Shown one piece after another: positions 17,315 through 27,433 of a stretch of DNA of 64,000 bases. Each line of letters begins with the position of its first letter. Position 1 is the stretch's first letter. A program made the translations under genes and the position numbers. The DNA comes from an uncultured Bacteroidales bacterium. GTDB taxonomy: Bacteria; Bacteroidota; Bacteroidia; Bacteroidales; Muribaculaceae. A model generated the notes under the pieces. The model did no database searches and was not told where the DNA came from. It saw only the letters and a list, made by a program, of their open reading frames with translations. The DNA is taken from NCBI GenBank assembly GCA_902768435.1, contig CACXLJ010000002.1, forward strand, positions 5,448-69,447, read 5' to 3'.

Positions 17315-18304
17315 ATGAAACACTCCTTTTTTAAAACCACAGCGGTTATCGGCATCATGATGGTCTTGGGAGCAGGAGCCCGTGCACAAGAGCATGTGGT
17401 CGAGGCATTTGCCGAGTTTTCAAGCGCCATTGCCACCGAACACAACATGATAACCATGAGCAAGAATGTGAACTACCGCGACAAGGCGTCGGGAACGAAG
17501 ACAGGCTCATGCTCGGTAGTCGAGTTCCATCTCGACAGCCACGAGTTCCAGTTCATACGCAACATCATCAACGCCATGGACCAGGACCGCAACGAGGCCT
17601 ACCATAACGCATCGGGACAGGCCGGGAGCCAGGGTGTGACCTACGCCATCGCCTATGGCCCGGGCGAGCACGACTATGAACTGATTGGAGCCGACAACAC
17701 GATGAACTTCAAGGTATACTGCTTCAAGGACCCGAAACAGGAAGACTACCGCACCAGCTATGCCGTGGAGTGGAAGCAGGAGCAAGACAACTACTATGTG
17801 GGCAAGGTCTACTGCATCTATGGCATGAAACCAGGAGAAGCGCAACCCACCAAGCGGCAGGGAAGGGTGTTCACCTTGAGCAGCAATGGCCTGAGTGGCC
17901 TTGGCGACTTGAGCGACTTGGGCGATTACTCGTTGCACATCGACAGCCTCATCAACATGTCGAAAGACCTCAAGAAGCTCAAGGCATTGGGCAAAGGGTT
18001 GAACGGCAACTACAGTTTCAGTTTCAGTTCGAGTGGCAACAAGCATGACTATGACGACAACGATAACTGGCTCACCGACTTCGGGATGCTTTGCAACTCG
18101 TTCAAAGAAAAGGCAAAGACCTCACCCAAGAAATGCGCCATGTATGCTACCGAGATACTCAAACTCTGCAAGCATGCCGACGATGCCGAACTCACTGAGA
18201 ACGAGGAGAAACTGTGCATCAAGCAGCTCCGGCAATTACAGAAACTCACCGATGACGAATTTGTCAAGGGACTGCTCGACGAGGCCATTACCTATATTGA
18301 TTAA
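17315..18304 (+). CDS. Secreted protein of unknown function in ECF operon
   Basis: A 329-residue exported protein with signal peptide MKHSFFKTTAVIGIMMVLGAGARAQ. The first half (VVEAFAEFSSAIATEHNMIT..., VVEFHLDSHEFQFIRNIINAMDQDRNEAYH, YAIAYGPGEHDYELIG, YAVEWKQEQDNYYVGKVYCIYG) has the layout of secreted proteins often encoded beside sigma/anti-sigma pairs in Bacteroidota. The second half is helical and charged, with Cys-containing helices (KKCAMYATEILKLCKHADD). I do not assign a function. It closes the operon and is followed by a strong hairpin terminator. Confidence 0.7.
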   Translation: MKHSFFKTTAVIGIMMVLGAGARAQEHVVEAFAEFSSAIATEHNMITMSKNVNYRDKASGTKTGSCSVVEFHLDSHEFQFIRNIINAMDQDRNEAYHNASGQAGSQGVTYAIAYGPGEHDYELIGADNTMNFKVYCFKDPKQEDYRTSYAVEWKQEQDNYYVGKVYCIYGMKPGEAQPTKRQGRVFTLSSNGLSGLGDLSDLGDYSLHIDSLINMSKDLKKLKALGKGLNGNYSFSFSSSGNKHDYDDNDNWLTDFGMLCNSFKEKAKTSPKKCAMYATEILKLCKHADDAELTENEEKLCIKQLRQLQKLTDDEFVKGLLDEAITYID

Positions 18305-18317
18305 ACCCAAATCGGGT

Positions 18318-18372
18318 TAAAAAAGATGCTGTGCCACACGCAAGTAACACAGCATCAAGTATTTTATGCATT
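18318..18372. terminator. Bidirectional terminator between ECF and glycine-cleavage operons
   Basis: A 9-bp stem (GATGCTGTG at 18325-18333, CACAGCATC at 18348-18356) is flanked by AAAAAA on the left and a TATTTTATGCATTTTT tract on the right. It serves the plus-strand ECF operon, and its left A-tract gives a T-tail for minus-strand transcripts. Confidence 0.75.
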
Positions 18373-18409
18373 TTTAACCGCTAGGGTCTAATATGCAATT
18401 CCTTAACCG

Positions 18410-19756
18410 TTAAGGTTTGAACTGACGGGCAACCGCAAGTACAACCTCGCTGAGTGTGGGGTGTCCGTGGATGGAACGGGCCAGCACATCGACGGTGACA
18501 TCGGCGTTGATAGCCATCACCACCTCTTGAATGAGGTCGGCAGCATGGGCACCACAAATGTGGCAACCCAGAATCTTGCGGGTCTTGGCATCGATAATCA
18601 TCTTGATAAGACCATCGGTCTCACCCATCGACACTGCCTTGCCATTGCTGCGGAAGAAGCCTTTCTTCACCACCACTTCAAGACCTTGTGCCTCGCACTG
18701 CTCCTCGGTGAGCCCCACCATCGAGAGTTCGGGTGTAGTGAACACTGCACTGGGCACCACATCGAGCCTGATGCGATGATTCTCGCCCATGATTGAGTTG
18801 AGGGCAACTTCACCCTGAGCAGTAGCGGCATGGGCTAGCATACACAGCCCGTTCACATCGCCAATGGCATAGACGCCGCTCACGCTGGTTTCCATTTCGG
18901 CATTCACTTCAATGCCACGACGGCCCACCGTTACACCGATGGCATCGAGTCCCTCGGGCAGCACAGGCTGACGACCTACCGACATGAGCACTTTCTCGCA
19001 CACAATGCTCTGCTGCTTGCCTTTGCTCTCGTAGGTCACTTCCAGACCGCCGTCGGTCCTGGCAATCTTCTGCACACCGGCACCAGTCACAATCTTGATG
19101 CCACGCTTGCCAAGCACGGTGCGGAGGCGTTTTGCCACATCCTTGTCGAATGGCGGCAGAATCTCCTTGCAGTATTCAACCACACTTACCTCAACACCAA
19201 AACTGTTGAAGATGGCAGCGAACTCCATGCCAATCACGCCACCGCCCACAATGCACAGGCTCTGGGGCAATGTGTCCATGGCCAGGATGTCGTCGCTCGT
19301 CATCGCCAGATCGGCACCCTCGATGGGTAAGCCCTTAGGAGCCGAACCCGTGGCAATCACCACATTGGTAGCCGTGTACTCCTCTTCGCCCACCATCACA
19401 GTGTGAGCGTCCTTGAAACGGGCTTCGCCATTGACCACAGTAATGAGCGGATTGTTCATGAGCATGGCCACGCCATCGCGCAACTGCTTCACCACCTCGT
19501 TCTTGCGTGCGAAGACGGCAGCATAGTCGACCTTGACATTCTCGGCAGTGATGCCGAAAGCCTCGCTCTCCTTCATGTTGTTGAACAACTCGGCATTGCG
19601 GCACAGCGCCTTGGTGGGGATACAACCGCGATTGAGGCAGGTGCCGCCCAGTTCACACTTCTCGATGAGCACAACCGACAACTGACATTGAGCAGCCTCG
19701 GCAGCCATCTCATAGCCACCAGGGCCAGCACCAATGATAATAATATCTGATTTCAT
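18410..19756 (-). CDS. lpdA: Dihydrolipoyl dehydrogenase (glycine cleavage L protein)
   Basis: A 448-residue flavoprotein that reoxidises the dihydrolipoyl arm of GcvH using NAD+. The FAD-binding motif is IIIIGAGPGGYEMA at the N-terminus and the redox-active disulfide is Cys40/Cys45 in CELGGTCLNRGC. A second dinucleotide-binding motif, IVGGGVIGMEFA, binds NAD. Near the C-terminus HGHPTLSE contains the His-Pro pair and Glu of the active-site base. It is the last gene of the glycine-cleavage operon, so service to that complex is likely. A 15-bp palindrome (CCTTAAC C GTTAAGG) overlaps its stop codon. Confidence 0.95.
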   Translation of the reverse strand: MKSDIIIIGAGPGGYEMAAEAAQCQLSVVLIEKCELGGTCLNRGCIPTKALCRNAELFNNMKESEAFGITAENVKVDYAAVFARKNEVVKQLRDGVAMLMNNPLITVVNGEARFKDAHTVMVGEEEYTATNVVIATGSAPKGLPIEGADLAMTSDDILAMDTLPQSLCIVGGGVIGMEFAAIFNSFGVEVSVVEYCKEILPPFDKDVAKRLRTVLGKRGIKIVTGAGVQKIARTDGGLEVTYESKGKQQSIVCEKVLMSVGRQPVLPEGLDAIGVTVGRRGIEVNAEMETSVSGVYAIGDVNGLCMLAHAATAQGEVALNSIMGENHRIRLDVVPSAVFTTPELSMVGLTEEQCEAQGLEVVVKKGFFRSNGKAVSMGETDGLIKMIIDAKTRKILGCHICGAHAADLIQEVVMAINADVTVDVLARSIHGHPTLSEVVLAVARQFKP

Positions 19757-19791
19757 AAAGGTTTAGAGTTGAGTGTTTAGTGTTTAGGGGA

Positions 19792-21267
19792 TTATAAAGC
19801 CTCGGCTTGCAATTCACGATAGGTCACGATGGGGTGCAGCGCAGCCTGCGTGTCGTCGAGACGACGCACGGGAGTGTTGTGCGGAGCGCTCTTCACCATC
19901 TCGGGATCTTCCTTGGCTTCGCGGGCAATGGTCTTCATCACCTCGATAAAGCCGTCGAGGGTCTCCTTGCTCTCGTTCTCGGTGGGCTCAATCATCAGGG
20001 CCTCGTGGAACAGAAGCGGGAAGTAGATTGTGGGTGAATGGAAACCGTAGTCAAGCAGGCGTTTAGCCACGTCGAGCGTGGTGACGCCAGTCGACTTGTC
20101 CTTCAGACCGTCGAACACAAACTCGTGCTTGCACACGCCGCCAATAGGCAGTTCGTAGCAATCCTTGAGCGACTCCTTGATGTAGTTGGCATTGAGGGTT
20201 GCGAGCGGGCCCACATTCTTGATGTTGTTGTAACCCAGCGTCAGGATGTAGGTATAAGCGCGCATCATCACGGCAAAGTTGCCCAGGAATCCAGAGATGA
20301 AGCCCAGCGACTTGTCGTTGTTCTCCACATAGAAGTGGTCCATGTCGTCCTTCATGACGCGGGGATTGGGCAGGAACTGCTCCAGTCCGGCACGCACGCC
20401 CACAGGGCCGCTACCAGGACCGCCACCACCATGAGGTGTTGAGAAGGTCTTGTGCAGGTTGATGTGCATCACATCGAAACCGATGTCGCCAGGACGGACC
20501 TTGCCCAGCATGGGGTTCAGGTTAGCGCCGTCGTAGTACATCAAGCCACCAGCCTCATGCACCAGCTTGGCAATCTCGGCAATGTTGTGCTCAAAGATAC
20601 CCAGCGTGTTGGGGTTGGTCATCATCATACCGGCAATGGTGTCGTCGAGCAGCGGTTTGAGGTCTTCCACATCGACGGTGCCGTCGGGACGGCTCTTCAC
20701 CACCACCACATCAAGGCCGCACACAGCAGCACTGGCAGGGTTGGTGCCATGCGCGCTGTCGGGCACGATAATCTTGGTGCGCTTCTCGTCGCCACGGCTC
20801 ATGTGATAACTGCGGATGATCATAAGGCCTGTTAGCTCGCCGTGAGCACCGGCAAAGGGGTTGAGCGTGAATTCGCTCATACCAGCCAGTTCAGCAAGAC
20901 TCATCTGCAGGTTGTAGTAAACCTCCAGAGCGCCATCGACAGTTCCCATGGGCTGCAGGGGATGCAGACCGGTGAAGTCGGGATGAGCCGCCATGTCTTC
21001 GTTGATTTTGGGGTTGTACTTCATCGTACACGAACCCAGGGGATAGAAACCGGTGTCGACACCAAAGTTGTTGTTGCTCATGTTGGTGTAGTGACGCACC
21101 ACGGTGAGTTCGTCAACCTCGGGCAGCGCAGGAGCCTCGGCACGCATCAGGTTAGCGGGCAGGGCCTGCATCTTGTAGTCGGCGCATTCATTCTCAGGAA
21201 GAGAGTAACCACATCGTCCTTCCTTTGACAACTCAAATATGAGTTTTCCATAATAAACGTTGTTCAT
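19792..21267 (-). CDS. gcvPB: Glycine dehydrogenase (decarboxylating) subunit 2
   Basis: A 491-residue subunit of the split P protein. With GcvPA it decarboxylates glycine and loads the aminomethyl group on lipoyl-GcvH. The PLP-binding lysine is in HINLHKTFSTPHGGGGPGSG, and the glycine-rich loop after it is the usual hallmark. ADYKMQALPANLMRAEAPALPE and NTPVRRLDDTQAALHP fit the subunit family ends. It lies 17 bp downstream of gcvPA. Full length, intact. Confidence 0.95.
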   Translation of the reverse strand: MNNVYYGKLIFELSKEGRCGYSLPENECADYKMQALPANLMRAEAPALPEVDELTVVRHYTNMSNNNFGVDTGFYPLGSCTMKYNPKINEDMAAHPDFTGLHPLQPMGTVDGALEVYYNLQMSLAELAGMSEFTLNPFAGAHGELTGLMIIRSYHMSRGDEKRTKIIVPDSAHGTNPASAAVCGLDVVVVKSRPDGTVDVEDLKPLLDDTIAGMMMTNPNTLGIFEHNIAEIAKLVHEAGGLMYYDGANLNPMLGKVRPGDIGFDVMHINLHKTFSTPHGGGGPGSGPVGVRAGLEQFLPNPRVMKDDMDHFYVENNDKSLGFISGFLGNFAVMMRAYTYILTLGYNNIKNVGPLATLNANYIKESLKDCYELPIGGVCKHEFVFDGLKDKSTGVTTLDVAKRLLDYGFHSPTIYFPLLFHEALMIEPTENESKETLDGFIEVMKTIAREAKEDPEMVKSAPHNTPVRRLDDTQAALHPIVTYRELQAEAL

Positions 21268-21284
21268 AACTCAATCCTCCTTTT

Positions 21285-22655
<1,371 letters not shown>

Positions 22656-22690
22656 AATAATATTTAGAGGGTGAAAAAGTCACAAGCACC

Positions 22691-22721
22691 TTGCCTGAGA
22701 ACCAACGGGTCCATCAGGCAA
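22691..22721. other. Intercistronic hairpin between gcvH and gcvPA
   Basis: Arms TTGCCTGA (22691-22698) and TCAGGCAA (22714-22721) form a perfect 8-bp stem with a 15-nt loop in the only sizeable gap inside the operon. It lacks a T-tail, so it may be a processing or stability element. Role unproven. Confidence 0.4.
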
Positions 22722-22745
22722 AACGCCTGTAACATGGTTTGTGAT

Positions 22746-23126
22746 TTATTCGCCAATCATGGCCTTGTAAGCTGCAGCATCCATCAGGTCATCGAGCTCG
22801 CTCTTGTCGCTGAGTTCAACCTTGATGATCCAGTTCTCGAAAGCGTCTTTGTTGATGAGGCCGGGCTCGTCTTCGAGGGCTTCGTTCACTTCAACAACAG
22901 TGCCACTCACGGGGCTGAGGAGGTCGCTGGCAGCTTTCACACTCTCGACTGCGCCAAATTCTTCACCGGCTGCAACTTCGTCGTCAACCTCGGGCATATC
23001 TACATACACCACATTGCCCAGCTCGTGCTGTGCATAGTCGGTAATGCCGATGTAACCAAATTCGCCATCTACTTTCACATACTCGTGTGATTCACTGTAA
23101 TACAGTCCGTCGATAATCTTACTCAT
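22746..23126 (-). CDS. gcvH: Glycine cleavage system H protein
   Basis: A 126-residue lipoyl carrier that shuttles the aminomethyl group between P, T and L proteins. The lipoylated lysine is in GAVESVKAASDLLSPVSG. The flanking beta-hairpin strands (YIGITDYAQHELGNVVYVDMP; TVVEVNEALEDEPGLIN) fit the family and the length is standard. The lipoate ligase encoded upstream in the same operon is its probable modifying enzyme. Confidence 0.97.
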   Translation of the reverse strand: MSKIIDGLYYSESHEYVKVDGEFGYIGITDYAQHELGNVVYVDMPEVDDEVAAGEEFGAVESVKAASDLLSPVSGTVVEVNEALEDEPGLINKDAFENWIIKVELSDKSELDDLMDAAAYKAMIGE

Positions 23127-23169
23127 TGTTTTTAAGTTGTTTAAAGGTGATTATAATGTTAATTGATTT

Positions 23170-24267
23170 TTATTTCTTGTAGCTTGTTGTGTAGAAGCGT
23201 TTCTTCACCACAGTTGCGGGGAACACTTTCTTGCGAATGCGCACACTCAGTTCGTTGCCCAGCGTGCCAGCAGCACGGTCGACCAGTGCAAAAGCAAGGC
23301 TCTTGTCAACCGAGATGCCACGGTAACCTGTGGTCACATAGCCCACCACTTTGTCGCCCTGGAGCACTTCGTAGCCGTGACGAGGAATGGCCTTGTCGTG
23401 GAGTTCGAGACCCACGAGTTTCTTGGCGCTGCCTTCAGCCTTTTGCTGTGCGCAAGCATCGCGACCGATGAAGCCGCCTTCCTTGTCGAGTTTCACAAAC
23501 ATGCCCAGAGTGGCCATGATGGGCGAAATCTCGGCAGTGAGTTCGTCGCCGTAGAGAGGCAGACCCACCTCAAAGCGCAGGGTGTCGCGGCAACCCAGTC
23601 CGCAAGGCTGTACGCCAGCGTCCATGAGCAGGTTCCACATTTTCACAATTGCCTTGTGGCTTGCATAGATTTCGAATCCGTCCTCGCCAGTGTAGCCGGT
23701 GCGGCTCAAGATGATGGTTTCGCCATCGTACTGCACTTTCTTCACAGTGTAGAAAGTGAGGTCGCTACCATCCAGGTCAAGCACATTCTTGATGGTGTTC
23801 TCGCCTTCGGGACCCTGGACAGCGAGTTGAGCATAGTAGTCGCTCTGATTCTCGACTTTCACATCGAAGTTAGCTGCCTGCTCGTTGATCCAAGCCACAT
23901 CCTTGTCGATGTTGGCGGCGTTGATCACCAGGAAGAAGTCGTTCTCGCCCATCTTGTAGACCAGCAGGTCGTCGACGGTACCTCCGTCGGGGTAAAGCAT
24001 CATGCCATAGAACACCTTGCCTATCTCGGCATCCTTGATGTCGTTGGTAAAGATATAGTTCACAAATTTCTCGGCTTCGGGACCAGTAACGGCCACCTCG
24101 CCCATGTGAGAGACGTCGAAAACGCCCACATTGGTGCGCACTGCGTTGTGCTCTTCAACGATGCCCTTGTACTGAATGGGCATATCGAATCCTGCAAAGG
24201 GAGTCATTAAGGCACCGAGTGCCACATGATTGTCGTGTAGACAAGTTGTTTTGATTTCTTCTGCCAT
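23170..24267 (-). CDS. gcvT: Aminomethyltransferase (glycine cleavage T protein)
   Basis: A 365-residue tetrahydrofolate-dependent enzyme that releases ammonia from aminomethyl-GcvH and forms 5,10-methylene-THF. The N-terminus MAEEIKTTCLHDNHVALGALMTPFAGFDMPIQY and the segment VGVFDVSHMGEVAVTGPEA include the catalytic Asp region (FDVSHMGE). The C-terminal barrel domain has GFIGRDACAQQ and GYVTTGYRG. It is 7 bp from lplA and 43 bp from gcvH. Intact. Confidence 0.96.
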   Translation of the reverse strand: MAEEIKTTCLHDNHVALGALMTPFAGFDMPIQYKGIVEEHNAVRTNVGVFDVSHMGEVAVTGPEAEKFVNYIFTNDIKDAEIGKVFYGMMLYPDGGTVDDLLVYKMGENDFFLVINAANIDKDVAWINEQAANFDVKVENQSDYYAQLAVQGPEGENTIKNVLDLDGSDLTFYTVKKVQYDGETIILSRTGYTGEDGFEIYASHKAIVKMWNLLMDAGVQPCGLGCRDTLRFEVGLPLYGDELTAEISPIMATLGMFVKLDKEGGFIGRDACAQQKAEGSAKKLVGLELHDKAIPRHGYEVLQGDKVVGYVTTGYRGISVDKSLAFALVDRAAGTLGNELSVRIRKKVFPATVVKKRFYTTSYKK

Positions 24268-24274
24268 AGTTGTT

Positions 24275-25249
24275 TTAATCGAATAAAAGGTTTATGAGTT
24301 GTTGATTATTAAGATTCGCAATGATTTTGCCAAGGTCCACGCCTTCGAGAGCCTGCTGCACATGGGTGCGCTCGAAAATCACCCCTGTGAGGGGAGCGAT
24401 GATGCCGTCGTCGAGATTGCCGAGCAGGAAGAAGTCGCCTGCCACATCGATGTGCCTGACCACATTGTGGTTGAGCTCCAGGCTCACCTGCATCTCCCCA
24501 ACTCCCTCGATGCGGCCGGTCTTGACCAGGTTGCAGCGCGGATTGTTGCCATAGATGAACTCGGGCGTGAGATAAGACTGCATGATGGCATCGATTTGCG
24601 CCACATCGGCATCGTTGAGCACAATTTCGCCATCGCACAGGGTGGCCTTCACATGCGCTTTGAAGTCGTCGATGCTCATGTCGAGGTGCTCGCTGAGTGT
24701 GGTGATGCGGCTCCTGACCGACTCCACACCCTTCGACTCCAACTTTGCCGACGAGGGGGTGATGGCGTTGAGCATGTGCTCCATGTTGGTGTCGTAGAGC
24801 ATGGTGCCATGCACAATGCTGTGCCCGGGGATGTGATAGAAGGCATTACCACTCACCTTGAGTCCGTCAATCAGGATGTCGTTGCGGCCATTGTCGGTGG
24901 CATTCAAACCCAGCCCCTGCAGCATCTCGGCCACCGCATGGGTGTAACGCGAGAAGGTGAGCTGCACATTGTCGCTGCGGGTGATGTAGCTGAACATGAT
25001 GTTGTCGCGGTCGGCATACACACAGCCGCCCCCGCTCTTGCGACGGTAGACGGCAATGCCGTGCTCCTTGCAATAGTCAAGGTTCACCTCGTTGTCGATG
25101 AGCTGGTTGCGACCAAAAATGACGGTGGGATCGGGTTGCCACATGAAGAAGATATCTTCGTCGGCCATGATGCGAGCGGCATACTCCTCCATAGCGAGAT
25201 AGAAGGGCAGAATTCTCGTGGCATCGTTAGGCAGAAGAAGATATTTCAT
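24275..25249 (-). CDS. lplA: Lipoate-protein ligase
   Basis: A 324-residue enzyme that activates lipoate with ATP and attaches it to lipoyl-domain lysines. The family motif RRKSGGGCVYADRDNIMFSYI contains the adenylate-binding glycines. GLKVSGNAFYHIPGHSIVHGTMLYDTNMEHMLNA follows, then the C-terminal accessory domain. As first gene of the glycine-cleavage operon it couples scavenged lipoate to GcvH. Co-location with gcvH and lpd implies lipoylation is a limiting step for the pathway in this organism; that is inference. Confidence 0.9.
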   Translation of the reverse strand: MKYLLLPNDATRILPFYLAMEEYAARIMADEDIFFMWQPDPTVIFGRNQLIDNEVNLDYCKEHGIAVYRRKSGGGCVYADRDNIMFSYITRSDNVQLTFSRYTHAVAEMLQGLGLNATDNGRNDILIDGLKVSGNAFYHIPGHSIVHGTMLYDTNMEHMLNAITPSSAKLESKGVESVRSRITTLSEHLDMSIDDFKAHVKATLCDGEIVLNDADVAQIDAIMQSYLTPEFIYGNNPRCNLVKTGRIEGVGEMQVSLELNHNVVRHIDVAGDFFLLGNLDDGIIAPLTGVIFERTHVQQALEGVDLGKIIANLNNQQLINLLFD

Positions 25250-25270
25250 CAGTGTTTAAGATTTAATCTT

Positions 25271-25278
25271 CAAAGGTA
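25271..25278 (-). promoter_or_regulatory. Predicted -7 box for lplA-gcv-lpd operon
   Basis: TACCTTTG on the minus strand, 22 bp upstream of the lplA start. There is no clear -33 box. I see no glycine riboswitch fold in the short leader. Confidence 0.5.
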
Positions 25279-25352
25279 CGATTTTTTTCTTATACCATTA
25301 TCACTTTTAAGTACTTTTCACGAAAAAAACATTTGGTTGTCCTGATAGGGCG

Positions 25353-25387
25353 CAAAAAGGGCTGGCGTGAAAGCGTGCCAGCCCCAA
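25353..25387 (-). terminator. Terminator after the glycerophosphodiesterase gene
   Basis: Stem GGGCTGGC (25359-25366) / GCCAGCCC (25377-25384), followed on the minus strand by TTTTT. It lies about 75 bp past the stop codon and isolates the gcv operon from read-through. Confidence 0.8.
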
Positions 25388-25457
25388 AGGGTGTTAAATG
25401 GTGAAAAATTGTATTTTGCAGTTGCGGTCGCCATGGATGGCGACCCTACAGAGTGTA

Positions 25458-27407
25458 TTATTTACTGATGCCAAGGATGATGTTGATGAGGGCGGTGACA
25501 TCGGAAACATTGACGCGGCTGTCGCCGTTCACATCGGCACGGGTGCTGTCCATCGGGGTCAAGCCCAGAATCATGTTGATGAGTTCACTCACATCGCTCA
25601 CATTCACGCGACCATCGCCATTCACATCCCCCACAAGCGGTTCCAGGTAGGGTTCGCCTACATAGAGCTGATATTGCGCATAACCGTTGCCCAGACAATA
25701 CTCATAGACATAGCAGTGGTGGTCGTCGATAGGCTCCACCTTGAACCAGGCACCCACCGAAGGATTGGCAGCATAACCGCCTGACCCGAGCACAGGCACC
25801 GACAGCAGTGCAGCGCAGTTGGCACTCATATCTCGCACAGTGAAACCGCCGTTGTAGTTGGTGCCCGACGCATGGATGAAAAGCCTGTGACCCGCCAGCA
25901 CAAAATAGGCGCCGCCACAACTGGAGTTGCGCGCCGGGGCTGTGGTTCCTGTAGAAGCGGTGATGTAGGTGCCCTTGTCCCCATTTTTATAGTAGTTGTA
26001 GCCCTGATTCCTCACCTGATAGACAAATTCCAAAGGATCGGTGCCAATAGGATAGACGATGCCTGCTGTAGAGCCGGCAAATGAGAGTTCTTCGCTCGAA
26101 TAGGTGTCGACAAACTCGCCGTTGGCAATATGCACCATTTCCACATAGTTCTGGCCATTGGGGAAATGATAGATGTAGCCGCCCTCTTCCGAGAAAATGT
26201 CGCCTGATGCGGTAATGAAGTGCACGCGACCATTAAAATTCAGTTCAAAATCGATGTCGACGGGCTCGGTAGAACCGTTGCGATACACGCGCAGTTTGTT
26301 GGGAGCATCCGAGAGGCCGTCGTTGCGCAAAATAAGGTTGCCGGCATCGTCGAAGCAGATGCCCTGGCTATAGGTTCCCTGATAATCATTGTCGATGCGA
26401 CCGTTGCGGTCGTAGGTGAGCAGAGTTCCCGACGCGTAGTCGTTGGTGTAGAAAATGCCGTCCCTGATGGCAGCCTGCTGAGCCTGTTTGAAGGGTGATT
26501 CATCATTCAGCAGTGAAGGAAAACCTTCCTTCATAGTGCCATCGGCACGGCAATGCCTAAAAACCGTTTCGCTCTTGAGATCCAACGGGTCGAGCACATC
26601 TTCGACCGCATCCCAATCAATATCGGCAAAGTCGATGGCATTGGCCGAATCAAACGAATTGGTTGTGATCATATACACACCCATATTGCCATATTTCTCG
26701 TAGTTTGCCTTGCTGTCAACAGTCCACACGGCACACTGGAGACCAAGCAGATGGAAGCGTTTCACAGTGTGGATGTCGAAACAATCGGCCTGAATGCTGG
26801 GATTGAAGCCCCATTGCTGGCACCACTCCACATTACTCTCCCAGTTAGCGTTACACAACCACTGGCACTTGAAGTCGGGATAATTGGTACGGATGTACTC
26901 GAGCGACTTCTTCATCGAGGTCAGGAAAACGGCTTTATCGGCCAATCCTTTCTCAACGACGAGCTGGGCCAGACCCGGGAAATTGGTCATGTCGTTGTTG
27001 TTGATGCCAGTGGTCCACTTGAGTTCAATGACAGGGAACACGCCTTTCTCCACGCAAATGTCGAGATACTCGGCCACAGTGCAAATCTTGCCCGTGTAGG
27101 CGACACCGTTGCGCGTCTGCGTGTAGGTCTCAGCCTGGAGTTGCTCCAAGGTGGCCGATGCAACGGTGAGGTTGCCGCCCAGGCGGTTGGTGGTCTCGTC
27201 ATGACTGATCACATAATAGCCGTCGCTGGTGACACGCACATCGCACTCCAGACCATCGTAGCCATAGATATCCACGCCATTGCGGTAGGCTTGCACAGTG
27301 TTTTCCACACCCAAATTGCAGCCACGATGCCCCACAAGCAACGGTTTCCATGCCCAGGCGCTCAGTGCAGCGCCCAAGCACATTGCCAATAATAATAGTT
27401 TTCTCAT
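25458..27407 (-). CDS. Secreted glycerophosphodiester phosphodiesterase with C-terminal dockerin
   Basis: A 649-residue exported protein with signal peptide MRKLLLLAMCLGAALSAWA. The GDPD domain covers residues ~20-255: VGHRGCNLGVENT has catalytic His27 and metal-ligand Glu35, and YDGLECDVRVTSDGYYVISHD supplies Glu, Asp and the second His. It should cleave glycerophosphodiesters to glycerol-3-phosphate and an alcohol. A middle region of ~330 residues is not recognised. The C-terminus (about 592-646) carries two dockerin-type calcium loops: DVNGDGRVNVSDVSELINMI and DVNGDSRVNVSDVTALINII. It follows the GH31 gene by 26 bp and is probably co-transcribed with it. Confidence 0.85.
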   Translation of the reverse strand: MRKLLLLAMCLGAALSAWAWKPLLVGHRGCNLGVENTVQAYRNGVDIYGYDGLECDVRVTSDGYYVISHDETTNRLGGNLTVASATLEQLQAETYTQTRNGVAYTGKICTVAEYLDICVEKGVFPVIELKWTTGINNNDMTNFPGLAQLVVEKGLADKAVFLTSMKKSLEYIRTNYPDFKCQWLCNANWESNVEWCQQWGFNPSIQADCFDIHTVKRFHLLGLQCAVWTVDSKANYEKYGNMGVYMITTNSFDSANAIDFADIDWDAVEDVLDPLDLKSETVFRHCRADGTMKEGFPSLLNDESPFKQAQQAAIRDGIFYTNDYASGTLLTYDRNGRIDNDYQGTYSQGICFDDAGNLILRNDGLSDAPNKLRVYRNGSTEPVDIDFELNFNGRVHFITASGDIFSEEGGYIYHFPNGQNYVEMVHIANGEFVDTYSSEELSFAGSTAGIVYPIGTDPLEFVYQVRNQGYNYYKNGDKGTYITASTGTTAPARNSSCGGAYFVLAGHRLFIHASGTNYNGGFTVRDMSANCAALLSVPVLGSGGYAANPSVGAWFKVEPIDDHHCYVYEYCLGNGYAQYQLYVGEPYLEPLVGDVNGDGRVNVSDVSELINMILGLTPMDSTRADVNGDSRVNVSDVTALINIILGISK

Positions 27408-27433
27408 AAAAAATATTTTTAGTTAATAGTCAA

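Noticed and set aside
24299..25345. 348-residue plus-strand frame antisense to lplA
   Set aside because: Val/His/Ala-biased shadow; lplA has its full signature.
25250..25457. Glycine riboswitch upstream of the gcv operon
   Set aside because: The leader after the predicted promoter is only about 15-20 nt, too short; the hairpin further out is the terminator of the neighbouring gene.
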